A program made the position numbers and the translations under genes. 64,000 nucleotides of DNA. Source: Galactobacter caseinivorans. Lineage in GTDB: Bacteria; Actinomycetota; Actinomycetes; Actinomycetales; Micrococcaceae. Shown in pieces: positions 32,836-42,289 of the stretch; the stretch's first letter is position 1; the number at the start of each line of letters is the position of its first letter. The notes beneath the pieces were generated by a model. It made no database searches and was not told the origin of the DNA. It saw only the letters and a list, made by a program, of their open reading frames with translations. Location of the stretch: positions 186,001 through 250,000 of the forward strand of contig NZ_QQXL01000003.1 in the NCBI RefSeq assembly GCF_003640665.1, read 5' to 3'.

Positions 32836-33573
32836 CTAGAGCGAGACCTCAAATCCCACGGCAAGGTGAGCATTTCGCTTCAAGAGTATGAATAGCCCGA
32901 CCAGCGCCATGGCGATGCTGGTGCTCAGTAGCAGGTAGGTGCCGGAGGCTGCCTCGACGATTGCGTAGTAGCCGGTGCCGGAGCTGGAGTAATCGGGCGC
33001 TCCCGTGATGATGATGGAGGCGATGATCACCCCAATCACACCGCACACAATGATGATCGTGCCGCACGCGGCCCGTGCGCCGCCGGACTTGGCACCGAAG
33101 CCGATCAGCCCGACGAGGATGGCCGCGATCATAACGGTGATGATGCCTGCGCCTGTGTGCTGTGCGGCGTCTGAGAAGAAGCCCCCCGTGCGGTCGAATG
33201 AGCCGAACATCGAGGCGGCATGTAGTGAGACGGCCGGGAGGGCCAGTGCGATCAGTCCGATGACGCCGAATCCCGCAGCCGTGAGCGGGAGCGCCCGGAC
33301 CCCGGCTGGAGGGGCCGTCGGGGGGACAGCCGGTGCTACTCGGAGCGCATCCGGCGGTAAGAGTGGAGCTGCCGGCGCGTCTGAGTACGCGACCGGTGAG
33401 GCGCTTTCCTGCGCGATGATCCACTCCCGCAGTGCCGCGGAGCACCCGGGATTCTGAAGGATCGCGGCGTGCAGGTCCGGCCGGGCCTGAGCCAACTGCC
33501 CGAGCAGTAACGGGCTCAGCGTTGGATCTTGGGCGCTCTGGAAGGTGAACGTGGTGAAGTCAGCGGCGGTCAA
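32836..33573 (-). CDS. Membrane protein with N-terminal LRV-like domain
   Basis: A 245-residue protein. Residues about 8-55 (SAQDPTLSPLLLGQLAQARP then DLHAAILQNPGCSAALREWI) match the variant leucine-rich repeat (LRV) head seen on many actinobacterial membrane proteins; a Pro/Ala linker leads to four hydrophobic helices (about 100-120, 142-160, 169-190, 210-232) with short loops. No catalytic motif. A TTG start at 33573 with AAGGAG upstream fits best. Its role is unknown; LRV heads may mediate protein contacts. Confidence 0.7.
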   Translation of the reverse strand: MTAADFTTFTFQSAQDPTLSPLLLGQLAQARPDLHAAILQNPGCSAALREWIIAQESASPVAYSDAPAAPLLPPDALRVAPAVPPTAPPAGVRALPLTAAGFGVIGLIALALPAVSLHAASMFGSFDRTGGFFSDAAQHTGAGIITVMIAAILVGLIGFGAKSGGARAACGTIIIVCGVIGVIIASIIITGAPDYSSSGTGYYAIVEAASGTYLLLSTSIAMALVGLFILLKRNAHLAVGFEVSL

Positions 33574-33712
33574 CGGTGGCTCCTTCGGGAATCAAGTGAT
33601 GCCAAAGTGAACCACCTATCTCAGTCCTGACAACGTTCCCTATCAACGAGGGCAGTGGCAGGGGCACGGCTGGGGTGCTTGGGCGCGTGGCCTGCCTGAA
33701 TAGACTCGTCAT

Positions 33713-34540
33713 ATGCGCAGTTCGACGACAGCCCGCCGTCCATTACTCCTGATCTTCGGGACGTTCATCGCCGCGTTCTTGGCCGGGTGTGCCGCTCCAA
33801 CACCACCGGCCGAGCCAGAACACACAACCAGCTCCGTTCCATCCCTGGGCGCTCAGCCACTCATCGTGGCGCACCGAGGCGGCGCGGACGAGGGTGCGGA
33901 GGGCGCACTCGAGAGCCTGGTTGCCTCCGCCAAGGAGGGATTCCCCGTCGAGTTTGATCTGCATCCGCTCAAGGACGGTCAGTGGGCGGTGGCTCACGAT
34001 GACAAGGTAGACAGGATTCTCAAGGGCAAATCCGGACCTGTCTCCGCAATGACGTCCCGGGAATGGAAGGCCTCGTGCATCGAGGGCCCGGACGGGGTAT
34101 GCGGCACTCCAGCGACCTGGGACGACGTGGTCAAGACCTTGCCAGCCGGAACCCCCTTGGTTCCGGAGATCAAGAACGGGGAGATTAAGGCGGCAGACAT
34201 GGCAGCCGCCGTGAAGAAGGCGGACCTGGTCAAGACCACGACCGTTCAGACCTTCCGGCTCGCAGAAGCCAAGGAACTAGCGGCCGCTGGAATCACCACG
34301 CTGTACCTGGCGGACGCGAAGACTGAGGTGGACGTGGATGCCGTGGCCGCCGCGAACATCGCGTTCATCGGCGTAAACAAGAGCACCAGCAGGGACATAG
34401 TGCAACGTGCCCACGCCAGCGGCCTGAAGGTGTGGGTCTGGACAGTGGATGAGCGCGCAGACGCCGATGCGTGGCGGTCAGCGGGCGCCGACGGCCTCTT
34501 CACTGACCTGCCTAAGACGATGCGGGGCTGGTGGGTCTAA
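33713..34540 (+). CDS. Glycerophosphodiester phosphodiesterase, lipoprotein
   Basis: A 275-residue exported enzyme. Signal peptide with lipobox FLAGC (Cys 26), then the GDPD TIM barrel: VAHRGGADEGAEGALESL (the H-R and E metal/active-site residues), PVEFDLHPLKDGQWAVAHDD (E-x-D and second His), PLVPEIKNG, and VWVWTVDERADADAW at the end. It cleaves glycerophosphodiesters from lipid breakdown or teichoic-type polymers outside the membrane. Lies before, and separate from, the FMN dehydrogenase. Confidence 0.9.
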   Translation: MRSSTTARRPLLLIFGTFIAAFLAGCAAPTPPAEPEHTTSSVPSLGAQPLIVAHRGGADEGAEGALESLVASAKEGFPVEFDLHPLKDGQWAVAHDDKVDRILKGKSGPVSAMTSREWKASCIEGPDGVCGTPATWDDVVKTLPAGTPLVPEIKNGEIKAADMAAAVKKADLVKTTTVQTFRLAEAKELAAAGITTLYLADAKTEVDVDAVAAANIAFIGVNKSTSRDIVQRAHASGLKVWVWTVDERADADAWRSAGADGLFTDLPKTMRGWWV

Positions 34541-34719
34541 ACGCGGCAGGGGCTTGACCGTGCAGACAGCCTGCCTCCCAGTTGCCGTTCACGCCGGGCG
34601 CCCGTCAAGCCGAAGCGGCACAGGGCGGGCTATGTTGGGCACGTCCGGACGTACACGCCGTTCCCTCACACTCGGGCCGGTGAGCCACCGCAAGCAGCGT
34701 TTGGTCGGGAAGGAACGTC

Positions 34720-35982
34720 ATGTCGGCATCGCAACCCTCATCAGGCGGCGCAGGGGAGTCAGAGCGGTTCACCTTCGGCGCACGGCGCATCCCGCGCCCC
34801 GCAGATTTTGCCGAGTACCTGAAGTTCAAGCCGTTAGAACGCAACGCCATCACGCGACGGCTGGCGGGAGCCCACACCGTGGAGGACCTGGCCCGGCTGG
34901 CCAGGCGGCGCACCCCCAAGTCGGTCTTTGAATATGTCTCCGGGGCGGCAGAGGCGGAGCTGAGTCTGGCCCGCGCCCAAGAGGCCTTCTCTCGAGTCGA
35001 GTTCCAGCCCCACGTGTTGCGGGACGTCTCCGCCGTGGACCTCACCACCAGCATCCTCGGCAGGGAGTCTGCCCTTCCGCTGATCTTGGCGCCCACCGGC
35101 TTCACCCGGATGATGCAGCACGAGGGCGAGCCCGCCGTGGCCCGTGCCGCCCAAACGGCCGGCGTCCCTTACGCGCTCTCTACGATGGGCACCACCAGCA
35201 TCGAGGAACTCAGCAGCGCCGCCCCGGACGCCAACCTCTGGTTCCAGCTCTACCTCTGGAAGGACCGGCAGAAGAGCCTGGACCTGGTGGACCGGGCCCG
35301 GGCCGCAGGCTGGGACACTTTGGTCCTTACGGTGGATACACCGGTGGCGGGCAATCGCCTGCGCGATGTCCGCAACGGGCTGAGCATCCCGCCCAAGATC
35401 ACCCCGCGCACCTTCGCCAACATGAGCCTGTACCCACAGTGGTGGTTCAACCTCCTCACCACAGAACCGCTGGAGTTTGCCTCCATGCGCGGCAGCGATG
35501 GCACGCCGGCGGAGCTGATCGGCTCCCTCTTTGACCCCTCCCTGCAACTCGCCGACCTTGGCTGGCTGCGCGAGCGCTGGGACGGGAAGCTGGTGATCAA
35601 GGGAATCCAAGACCCTCAGGATGCCCGCGACGTGGTGGCGGCCGGCGCCGATGCGCTGGTGGTGTCCAACCACGGCGGGCGCCAGCTGGACCGTGCACCC
35701 ACACCGCTGGAACTGCTCCCGGCCGTGGTGGAGGCGGTGGATGGCCGGGCGGAGGTCTACATGGACACCGGCATCACCTCTGGCGCGGACATGCTGGCCG
35801 CCGTGGGCTTGGGCGCCACCGCCGTGATGGTGGGCCGCGCCTACCTCTATGGGCTCATGGCCGCAGGCGAACGGGGTGTGGGCCGGGTCGTGGAGATCCT
35901 CCACGACGAGGCCGTGCGCACCCTGCAACTCATGGGCGCTGCCTCCCTCGAAGAACTCCAGGGGCGGGTGCGGCTGCGCTAG
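34720..35982 (+). CDS. lldD: FMN-dependent alpha-hydroxy acid dehydrogenase (L-lactate type)
   Basis: A 420-residue flavoenzyme of the (S)-2-hydroxy acid family. LILAPTGFTRMMQHEGEPAV, YALSTMGTTSIEEL, LVIKGIQDPQDARDVVAAGA (FMN phosphate site) and the active-site VVSNHGGRQLDRAPTPLELL (catalytic His, Arg) are all present. The length and sequence are closest to the actinobacterial LldD2/MftD-like subgroup that oxidises L-lactate with a quinone or protein acceptor; MftD proteins belong to mycofactocin clusters, but no mycofactocin genes lie here. GGAAGGA precedes ATG 34720. Confidence 0.88.
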   Translation: MSASQPSSGGAGESERFTFGARRIPRPADFAEYLKFKPLERNAITRRLAGAHTVEDLARLARRRTPKSVFEYVSGAAEAELSLARAQEAFSRVEFQPHVLRDVSAVDLTTSILGRESALPLILAPTGFTRMMQHEGEPAVARAAQTAGVPYALSTMGTTSIEELSSAAPDANLWFQLYLWKDRQKSLDLVDRARAAGWDTLVLTVDTPVAGNRLRDVRNGLSIPPKITPRTFANMSLYPQWWFNLLTTEPLEFASMRGSDGTPAELIGSLFDPSLQLADLGWLRERWDGKLVIKGIQDPQDARDVVAAGADALVVSNHGGRQLDRAPTPLELLPAVVEAVDGRAEVYMDTGITSGADMLAAVGLGATAVMVGRAYLYGLMAAGERGVGRVVEILHDEAVRTLQLMGAASLEELQGRVRLR

Positions 35983-36042
35983 CTCCAGTCGACTCTGCGC
36001 TAGTTCCTTCATGACGCCCCGCAGGACCATGGGGCCACGTGC

Positions 36043-36612
36043 TCAGCGCGGGGGAGTCACAGCGTCAATCCACAGCACCGAGGGCTCCCGGTTTTGCACC
36101 AGCGTTCGAGGGTCGCGGTAGTGCTCCTCCCGCCCCTTGCCAGAGCGCAGCCCCCAGTGCACACAGGAGCCATCGCAGTGCCCGCCGCCACGCACCGTGC
36201 CGATGCGCTGGCCCGCGCTGACCACCTGCCCCTCCTTGACGCTGGCGGCCACCGGCTCCAGCGTGGTGCGCCAGCCACCACCCACCTCAATGGCGATGGT
36301 GGGCCGCCCGCCGACGGAGCCAACAAAGGACACCACGCCATCACTCGGCGCCACGACGGGATCACCGCGCCCTGCTTTCAGGTCGACGCCGCGATGGCCC
36401 GCCTCCCAGCGCTGCTGGGGCGCGTCATAGTCCCGGGTCATGCCCACGGACTCCCAGCTCCCGCCCGCCGGCGGCGGCTGCCCGACGGGCGGAACGCCCG
36501 CGGCAAGGAGGGCCAGGGCGGAGAGGGCGCCCAACGCGACCACCGCCATGCGGGGCCTGCGAAGCGCAGGCCAGCCATGCGTCGTCGGGCGGGAGGTGTG
36601 CTTGGTTTTCAT
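36043..36612 (-). CDS. Secreted M23-family metallopeptidase
   Basis: A 189-residue exported protein. After a twin-Arg-like basic start and a hydrophobic helix (about 24-43), the LytM/M23 domain shows HRGVDLKAGRGDPVVAPSDG (HxxxD zinc ligands), VVSFVGSVGGRPTIAIEVGG and CVHWGLRSGKG (HWG, with Trp replacing the common second His spacing). It likely cleaves or remodels peptidoglycan, or acts as an activator if catalysis is lost. It sits divergent from rpsB as in many Micrococcales. Confidence 0.88.
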   Translation of the reverse strand: MKTKHTSRPTTHGWPALRRPRMAVVALGALSALALLAAGVPPVGQPPPAGGSWESVGMTRDYDAPQQRWEAGHRGVDLKAGRGDPVVAPSDGVVSFVGSVGGRPTIAIEVGGGWRTTLEPVAASVKEGQVVSAGQRIGTVRGGGHCDGSCVHWGLRSGKGREEHYRDPRTLVQNREPSVLWIDAVTPPR

Positions 36613-36997
36613 GTCTCGAGGATGCCCGCACCGGGCCGCACCGGACCCCCGCCAAGAGGTGCTCTGTGGACAACACGCCGCGGACCGTCACCGACCCCTG
36701 CTTTGTGAGGGAGGGCACCGACCCTGGTGCCAGAGGCACCCCCGCCGTGGGATACACTAGAAACAGCGATGTCGTGTGCCCGTATGCCGGAATCACGCGT
36801 CGACTACGCGCATTGTGCTCCGCCCCTTCACGGGCGGCTCCCTCGCCCTCGGTCCGGAAACTTTCGGTTCGGCGAGCGGCGGTTCGGCAACGAACACGCA
36901 ATGCCAGGGATCACACGCCACCAGGGCACGTGATCGTCAACCGCAAACGATAAGGGCGGGAGCGCGCTGCGCGTGCCTCGTTCGGAAGGAGCACGAC
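36613..36997 (+). promoter_or_regulatory. rpsB promoter and long leader
   Basis: 385 bp without a gene between the M23 peptidase and rpsB. A TATACT-like -10 (GATACACT, about 36751-36758) is followed by a GC-rich leader of roughly 240 nt with several dyads (CGGTTCGGCGAGCGGCGGTTCG near 36872). A long leader is consistent with ribosomal-protein (S2) autoregulation, which is known for rpsB-tsf in other bacteria, but I do not recognise a specific leader family here. Confidence 0.45.
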
Positions 36998-37873
36998 ATG
37001 CCCGTCGTGACCATGCGCCAGCTGCTTGACAGCGGCGTCCACTTTGGACACCAGACCCGTCGCTGGAACCCGAAGATGAAGCGTTTCATCCTCACGGAGC
37101 GCAACGGCATCTACATCATCGATCTGCAGCAGTCGCTGTCTTACATCGACCGCGCGTTCGATTTCGTCAAGACCACCGTTGCCCACGGCGGCACCGTGCT
37201 CTTCGTCGGCACCAAGAAGCAGGCTCAGGAAGCCATCTCCGAGCAGGCCACGCGCGTCAACATGCCGTACGTGAACCACCGCTGGCTCGGTGGCATGCTC
37301 ACCAACTTCGCCACGGTCTCCAAGCGCGTTCAGCGCATGAAGGAGCTTGAGGACATCAACTTCGAGGATGTTGCCGGTTCCGGCCACACCAAGAAGGAGC
37401 TCCTCCTCTTCAAGCGTGAGCTGACCAAGCTGCAGTCCAACCTGGGCGGCATCCGCAACATGACCCGCACCCCCTCCATGGTGTGGATCGTCGATACCAA
37501 GAAGGAGCACCTCGCCGTTGACGAGGCGCGCAAGCTTGGCATCCCCGTTGTCGCCATCCTGGACACCAACTGCGATCCCGACGAGGTCACCTACCCCATC
37601 CCGGGTAACGACGACGCGATCCGCTCCGTCAACCTGCTGACCCGCGTCATCGCCGACGCCGTCGCCGAGGGCCTCATGGCCCGTCACAACGGTGGCGACA
37701 AGGCTGAGGCCGCCGCTGAGCCCATGGCTGAGTGGGAGCGCGAGATCCTCGCCGGCCAGGCCGAGGAAGCACCGGCAGCCACTGAGGCCCCCGCCGCTAC
37801 CGAGGCACCCGCCGAGGCAGCTGCTGAGCCCAAGACCGAGGCCGTCGCAGCTGACGCCGAGGGCGAGAAGTAA
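36998..37873 (+). CDS. rpsB: 30S ribosomal protein S2
   Basis: A 291-residue S2 with the family start [20 protein letters not shown] then [10 protein letters not shown], the [20 protein letters not shown] coiled arm and [20 protein letters not shown]. After about residue 235 there is an actinobacterial Ala/Glu/Pro-rich extension ([20 protein letters not shown]), a direct repeat of TEAPAA. GAAGGAG precedes the ATG. A strong hairpin between it and tsf likely lowers tsf read-through. Confidence 0.98.
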   Translation: MPVVTMRQLLDSGVHFGHQTRRWNPKMKRFILTERNGIYIIDLQQSLSYIDRAFDFVKTTVAHGGTVLFVGTKKQAQEAISEQATRVNMPYVNHRWLGGMLTNFATVSKRVQRMKELEDINFEDVAGSGHTKKELLLFKRELTKLQSNLGGIRNMTRTPSMVWIVDTKKEHLAVDEARKLGIPVVAILDTNCDPDEVTYPIPGNDDAIRSVNLLTRVIADAVAEGLMARHNGGDKAEAAAEPMAEWEREILAGQAEEAPAATEAPAATEAPAEAAAEPKTEAVAADAEGEK

Positions 37874-37895
37874 ACACCAGCTTCTTCAGCTTTGA

Positions 37896-37926
37896 CTGCG
37901 GGCCGGCCTCTCCGGCCGGCCCGCAG
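37896..37926 (+). terminator. Hairpin between rpsB and tsf
   Basis: 13-bp stem CTGCGGGCCGGCC with its complement and a TCTCC loop, 23 bases after the rpsB stop. Probably a partial terminator or mRNA-stabilising end within the operon. Confidence 0.7.
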
Positions 37927-37995
37927 TTCTGTCTCCGGATCACCTCCGGAGGCAGAACACCACACACTTTTTCGAAACGAACGGGGTAAGAGGAC

Positions 37996-38835
37996 ATGGC
38001 GAACTACACTGCTGCCGACATCAAGGCCCTCCGCGAGCGCACCGGCGCCGGCATGATGGACGTCAAGAAGGCACTCGACGAGGCCAATGGCGATTCCGAG
38101 AAGGCCATTGAAATCATCCGCGTGAAGGGCCTCAAGGGCGCCACCAAGCGCGAGTCCCGCGCCACCGCCGAGGGCCTCGTGGCCGCGACGGTCGTGGACG
38201 GCAAGACCGGCTACATGATCGAGATCAACTGCGAGACCGACTTCGTGGCCAAGAACGAGAAGTTCATCAACATGGCCAAGGTCGCGCTGACCGCCGCCGT
38301 TGAGACCGGTGCCGCTGACGCCGATACCCTGCTGGCCGCCCCGGCCGAGGGCAAGACCGTCAAGGACGTCATCGACGAGCTGGGCGCCATCCTGGGCGAG
38401 AAGCTGCAGCTGCGCCGCGTCTCCAAGGTGGAGGGCGACACGGTTGACGCTTACCTGCACAAGACCTCCAAGGACCTCCCGGCTCAGGTCGGCGTGCTCG
38501 TGGCAACGACCGGTTCCGGCGAGGCCGTGACCACGGCCGCCCACGACGTCGCCGTGCACATCGCCGCGCTGAACCCCACCTACACGACCCGCGAGGACGT
38601 GCCGGAGGACAAGGTCGCAGACGAGCGCCGCATCGCCGATGAGACCGCACGCGCAGAGGGCAAGCCCGAGGCCGCCCTCACCAAGATCGTTGAGGGTCGC
38701 CTGACCGGCTTCTTCAAGGAGGTCGTGCTGGTGGATCAGCCCTTCGCCAAGGACTCCAAGAAGACCGTCGGCAAGGTGCTGGAAGAGGCTGGCGCGTCCG
38801 TCGTCACCTTCGCTCGCTTCCGCGTCGGCGCCTGA
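37996..38835 (+). CDS. tsf: Translation elongation factor Ts
   Basis: A 279-residue EF-Ts: [20 protein letters not shown] opens the UBA-like head, the TDFVAKN motif contacts EF-Tu, and the two core repeats follow. It recharges EF-Tu with GTP. The 122-bp gap to rpsB holds the hairpin at 37896. A U-tailed terminator follows, so pyrH has its own promoter. Confidence 0.98.
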   Translation: MANYTAADIKALRERTGAGMMDVKKALDEANGDSEKAIEIIRVKGLKGATKRESRATAEGLVAATVVDGKTGYMIEINCETDFVAKNEKFINMAKVALTAAVETGAADADTLLAAPAEGKTVKDVIDELGAILGEKLQLRRVSKVEGDTVDAYLHKTSKDLPAQVGVLVATTGSGEAVTTAAHDVAVHIAALNPTYTTREDVPEDKVADERRIADETARAEGKPEAALTKIVEGRLTGFFKEVVLVDQPFAKDSKKTVGKVLEEAGASVVTFARFRVGA

Positions 38836-38873
38836 CCCTTCGTTTGAGGGTTCGCCGCTGCTGAACGCAGCTC

Positions 38874-38910
38874 AGGGCGGTCACCCCACTTTGATGGTGG
38901 TGACCGCCCT
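38874..38910 (+). terminator. tsf terminator
   Basis: AGGGCGGTCACC and GGTGACCGCCCT form a 12-bp stem over a 13-nt loop, followed by TTT. Confidence 0.85.
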
Positions 38911-39059
38911 TTGCTGTGCCAGGAGCGCGGCAAGATCACCAGCAGACTTCCCGGTGGCACCGGACCAGAACAGCTGGGCCCGCGCATGGCGTGGGGCTCG
39001 CATGGCAAGATGGATTGGGCCGTCTTGAACGACCCACCGCAACAGTCGAGGAGACATTC

Positions 39060-39782
39060 ATGGCAGCCGAAAAGTCCAACCACCGTCGACGGGTCCTTCT
39101 GAAGCTCTCCGGTGAGGTTTTTGGCGGCGGCAAGCTGGGCGTGGACCCGGACACCGTGCGCGGCATCGCCGATCAGATTGCTTCCACCGTTGGCACCGTG
39201 GAGACCGCCATCGTGGTGGGCGGCGGCAACTTCTTCCGCGGCGCTCAGCTGGCGGAATCCGGCATGGATCGCTCCCGCGCCGACTACATGGGCATGCTTG
39301 GCACGGTCATGAACTGCCTGGCCCTGCAGGACTTCCTGGAGCAGGCCGGAGTGGAGACGCGCGTGCAGTCCGCCATCTCCATGGCGCAGGTCGCTGAGGC
39401 GTACATTCCGCGCCGCGCCATTCGCCACCTCGAGAAGGACCGCGTGGTCATCTTCGGGGCCGGCGCTGGCCTTCCCTACTTCTCCACCGACACCGTTGCA
39501 GCCCAGCGCGCCCTTGAGGTGCACGCCGACGAGGTGCTCATGGCCAAGTCCGGTGTGGACGGCGTTTACACCGCGGATCCCCACAAGGACCCCACGGCCC
39601 GCAAGCTGGAGACCCTGACCTATGACGACGCGCTCCGTCAGAACATTCGGGTGATGGATCAGACCGCCATGACCATGTGCAAGGACAACAAGCTGGCCAT
39701 GCGCGTCTTTGGCATGGAGGGCGCCGGTAACGTCGCCAGCGCCGTGCTTGGAGAGCAGATTGGCACGCTCGTCACCGCCTGA
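39060..39782 (+). CDS. pyrH: UMP kinase
   Basis: A 240-residue amino-acid-kinase-family enzyme that makes [70 protein letters not shown] and [18 protein letters not shown] are the conserved substrate, ATP and UMP loops. ATG 39060 follows CGAGGAGACATTC. Next gene frr is 100 bp downstream. Confidence 0.98.
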   Translation: MAAEKSNHRRRVLLKLSGEVFGGGKLGVDPDTVRGIADQIASTVGTVETAIVVGGGNFFRGAQLAESGMDRSRADYMGMLGTVMNCLALQDFLEQAGVETRVQSAISMAQVAEAYIPRRAIRHLEKDRVVIFGAGAGLPYFSTDTVAAQRALEVHADEVLMAKSGVDGVYTADPHKDPTARKLETLTYDDALRQNIRVMDQTAMTMCKDNKLAMRVFGMEGAGNVASAVLGEQIGTLVTA

Positions 39783-39882
39783 TTCGGCGCGGTGACCTAG
39801 GATGAGACATAAGCTACTGCGCGCCTAGACCGGTGCGCGGCCCAAGCAAAAGTCGCGGGGTTCCGCGGCGGAGGAGAGTCAC

Positions 39883-40440
39883 GTGATCGAAGAAGCCCTG
39901 GGCGAGGCCGCCGAGAAGATGGATAAGACGATCGAGGCCGCCAAGGAGGATTTCTCGAGCATTCGCACGGGTCGCGCCAACCCGGGCCTCTACAGCAAGG
40001 TCATGGTGGACTACTACGGTTCCCCGACCCCGCTGCAGCAGCTGGCACAGTTTGGCGTGCCGGATGCCCGCACCATCCTCATCACCCCCTTTGATGTGTC
40101 CGCGATGCGTGACATCGAGAAGGCGCTGTCTGATTCCGAGGTGGGCGCCAACCCGTCCAACGACGGCAAGCAGATTCGCATCACCCTTCCGGAGCTCACG
40201 CAGGAGCGTCGCAAGGAGTACGTGAAGATCGTCAAGGGCAAGGCTGAGGATCACAAGGTGGCCCTGCGCTCCATCCGCCGCAAGGCCAAGGAGACCATGG
40301 ACAAGGCCGTCAAGGATGGCGATGTCGGTGAGGATGACGGCGCGCGCGGCGAGAAGGAACTCGACGTGATCACCAAGAAGCACGTCGAGTCAATCGACGA
40401 GCTGCTCAAGCGCAAGGAAGCTGAGCTGCTGGAGGTCTGA
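39883..40440 (+). CDS. frr: Ribosome recycling factor
   Basis: A 185-residue two-domain RRF: KMDKTIEAAKEDFSSIRTGR starts the three-helix bundle and DYYGSPTPLQQLAQFGVPDA the second domain. It releases ribosomes after termination with EF-G. GTG start with GGAGAG upstream. Its stop overlaps the cdsA start by one base, coupling the two. Confidence 0.98.
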   Translation: MIEEALGEAAEKMDKTIEAAKEDFSSIRTGRANPGLYSKVMVDYYGSPTPLQQLAQFGVPDARTILITPFDVSAMRDIEKALSDSEVGANPSNDGKQIRITLPELTQERRKEYVKIVKGKAEDHKVALRSIRRKAKETMDKAVKDGDVGEDDGARGEKELDVITKKHVESIDELLKRKEAELLEV

Positions 40441-41504
40441 TGACCCACGGCTCTTCTTTCCCCCCGCCCGTCCCGGACCCCTCTGAAGGGGAGCCCGGGG
40501 CGGGCGTGGTGCCGCCTGGCACCATTCCCGCACCGTTGATCGCTGTGGAGGCCGGGGCGGCGCCCCTGCTTCCTGGGGAGGTGCTCGACGGCGCGGACGA
40601 ACCTTTGCATGTTGCCTCGCCTGCCGAGGTGCCTGCGGAGGCGCGGCCCGCCACCCGGCGCGCTCAGCGCCAGGAACGCGCCAAGACCTCCCGCGCCGGG
40701 CGCGACCTACCCGTCGCCATCGGCGTCGGGCTGTTGTTGCTTGCCCTGCTGCTTGGCAGCATGTTTGTGGTGCCCCAGCTCTTTGTGGTGATTGGGGCCG
40801 CGGCGTGCGCCGTGGGTTGCTGGGAGGTCTCGCGGGCCCTGCAGTGGCACAGCGGCGTTCCGGTGCCGCTGATTCCGCTGATCTTTGGCTGTCTCGCCCT
40901 GCCGTTTGGTGCCACGTATGGCGGCCCAGAGGGGTTGGCGGTGGCCATCGCCGCCTCCGCCGTGCTCGTCACGCTGTGGAGCGTGTTTGAGGGCAGGGCA
41001 ACCGCCGCCAAGTCGGTGACGCTGAGCCTGCTGACCCTGGCCTGGGTTCCCGTCCTTGCCTCCTTCGCTTTCCTGCTCTTCCGCGAACCCAACGGGCCCA
41101 TGCTGCTGCTGGCCACCCTGTTGCTCGTGGTCTCCAATGACACCTTTGGGTATCTGTTTGGCGCGTGGCTTGGCAAGCACCCCATGGCCCCCAAGATCAG
41201 CCCCAAGAAGTCCTGGGAGGGCTTTGCCGGGTCCGTTGGCGGAGCGGTCGTGGTGGGCGTGCTGGTCTGCATCTTCATGTTGGACGTGTCGTGGTGGATT
41301 GGCGTGGTGCTGGCCGTGGCCACCGTCATGGCCTCCACCGCAGGCGATCTGTCGGAATCCATGGTCAAGCGCGAGCTGGGGATCAAGGACATGTCCAATA
41401 TCCTGCCGGGCCACGGCGGCATCATGGACCGCCTGGATTCGATCCTGTTTGCCGTGCCCATGGGTTATCTGGTCTCGGTGCTGGCCTTTGGCACCGTGGC
41501 ATAG
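40440..41504 (+). CDS. cdsA: Phosphatidate cytidylyltransferase
   Basis: A 354-residue membrane enzyme making CDP-diacylglycerol. The signature near the C-terminus is GDLSESMVKRELGIKDMSNI then LPGHGGIMDRLDS. Eight or so hydrophobic helices start near residue 95. The first about 90 residues are a hydrophilic Pro/Glu/Ala-rich head (FPPPVPDPSEGEPGAGVVPP) with a basic stretch (RRAQRQERAKTSRAGR) before the first helix, longer than in Gram-negative CdsA. One-base overlap with frr. Confidence 0.95.
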   Translation: MTHGSSFPPPVPDPSEGEPGAGVVPPGTIPAPLIAVEAGAAPLLPGEVLDGADEPLHVASPAEVPAEARPATRRAQRQERAKTSRAGRDLPVAIGVGLLLLALLLGSMFVVPQLFVVIGAAACAVGCWEVSRALQWHSGVPVPLIPLIFGCLALPFGATYGGPEGLAVAIAASAVLVTLWSVFEGRATAAKSVTLSLLTLAWVPVLASFAFLLFREPNGPMLLLATLLLVVSNDTFGYLFGAWLGKHPMAPKISPKKSWEGFAGSVGGAVVVGVLVCIFMLDVSWWIGVVLAVATVMASTAGDLSESMVKRELGIKDMSNILPGHGGIMDRLDSILFAVPMGYLVSVLAFGTVA

Positions 41505-41525
41505 TCGCCAGTCGCGGTGCGCTTG

Positions 41526-41549
41526 AGAGAGTGCATCGCCTCACTCTCT
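41526..41549 (+). terminator. Possible cdsA terminator hairpin
   Basis: AGAGAGTG pairs with CACTCTCT over 8 bp across an 8-nt loop, 22 bases after the cdsA stop. No U-tract. Confidence 0.5.
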
Positions 41550-41647
41550 GCGCCTTGGGCGCACCACAGCGGGGTTGCCTCGCATAAGATGAAACGGCCC
41601 ATGCCGGGGCCCGGCCTTGCCGGACCCACCAATCAGGAGGAGACACC

Positions 41648-42244
41648 GTGACGGTGAATCAGGACGCCGCCCATCCCGGCGAGGAGGCCCCGAGCCTCTT
41701 CCCGCGCGTCGCCGATAACGAGTTCGGTTACGACCCGGCTCAGGTGGAGCGTTTCCTGCAGGCGGCAAGGGCCACGTATGAGGGCCAGCAGGCGGACGAC
41801 GCGGTGACCAGTTCCGTGGTTCGCCGCACCACCTTTGATCCCGTCCGCGGCGGTTTTGAACCGCGCGAGGTGGACGGCGCCTTGGACAGGCTCGAGGACG
41901 TTTTTGCCGCGCGCGAGCGCAACGCGATGGTCCAAGAGCAGGGCCAGGAGCGGTGGATCGAGGGCATTGCCCAGGTCTCCGGCGTCCTGCGCGCCCGGCT
42001 GCACCGCGAGCCCGGCGAGCGTTTCCGCCGCCCCTCCCGCAAGAACGTGCCCTCCTATGCCATTGAAGACGTGGACGCCATGTGCGACCGCTTGATTGAC
42101 TACTTTGAGCGCGACGTCCCGCTGAGCGTGGACGATGTTCGCCGCGCCGTCTTTGGCCGCGCCATGGGCGATGAGGGCTACGAGGAGAATCAGGTGGATG
42201 CGTTCCTTGACCGCACCATCGAGCTGATGGCCTCGATCGACTAG
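41648..42244 (+). CDS. DivIVA-domain-like protein
   Basis: A 198-residue protein with two tandem halves resembling the DivIVA N-terminal motif: FPRVADNEFGYDPAQVERFL in a first copy, TTFDPVRGGFEPREVDGALD in a second, and a third-like GYEENQVDAFLDRTIELM at the C-terminus, each a 'F.. . GY...VD.FL' segment that in DivIVA binds membrane curvature. There is no long coiled coil as in full DivIVA. Sits after cdsA as in other Micrococcaceae and may act in cell-pole or septum organisation. GTG with GGAGGAGA upstream. Confidence 0.75.
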   Translation: MTVNQDAAHPGEEAPSLFPRVADNEFGYDPAQVERFLQAARATYEGQQADDAVTSSVVRRTTFDPVRGGFEPREVDGALDRLEDVFAARERNAMVQEQGQERWIEGIAQVSGVLRARLHREPGERFRRPSRKNVPSYAIEDVDAMCDRLIDYFERDVPLSVDDVRRAVFGRAMGDEGYEENQVDAFLDRTIELMASID

Positions 42245-42289
42245 TCTCGATCGGTTCCACCCGGTCGACTGTGACTGCCTGCGCGTCGG

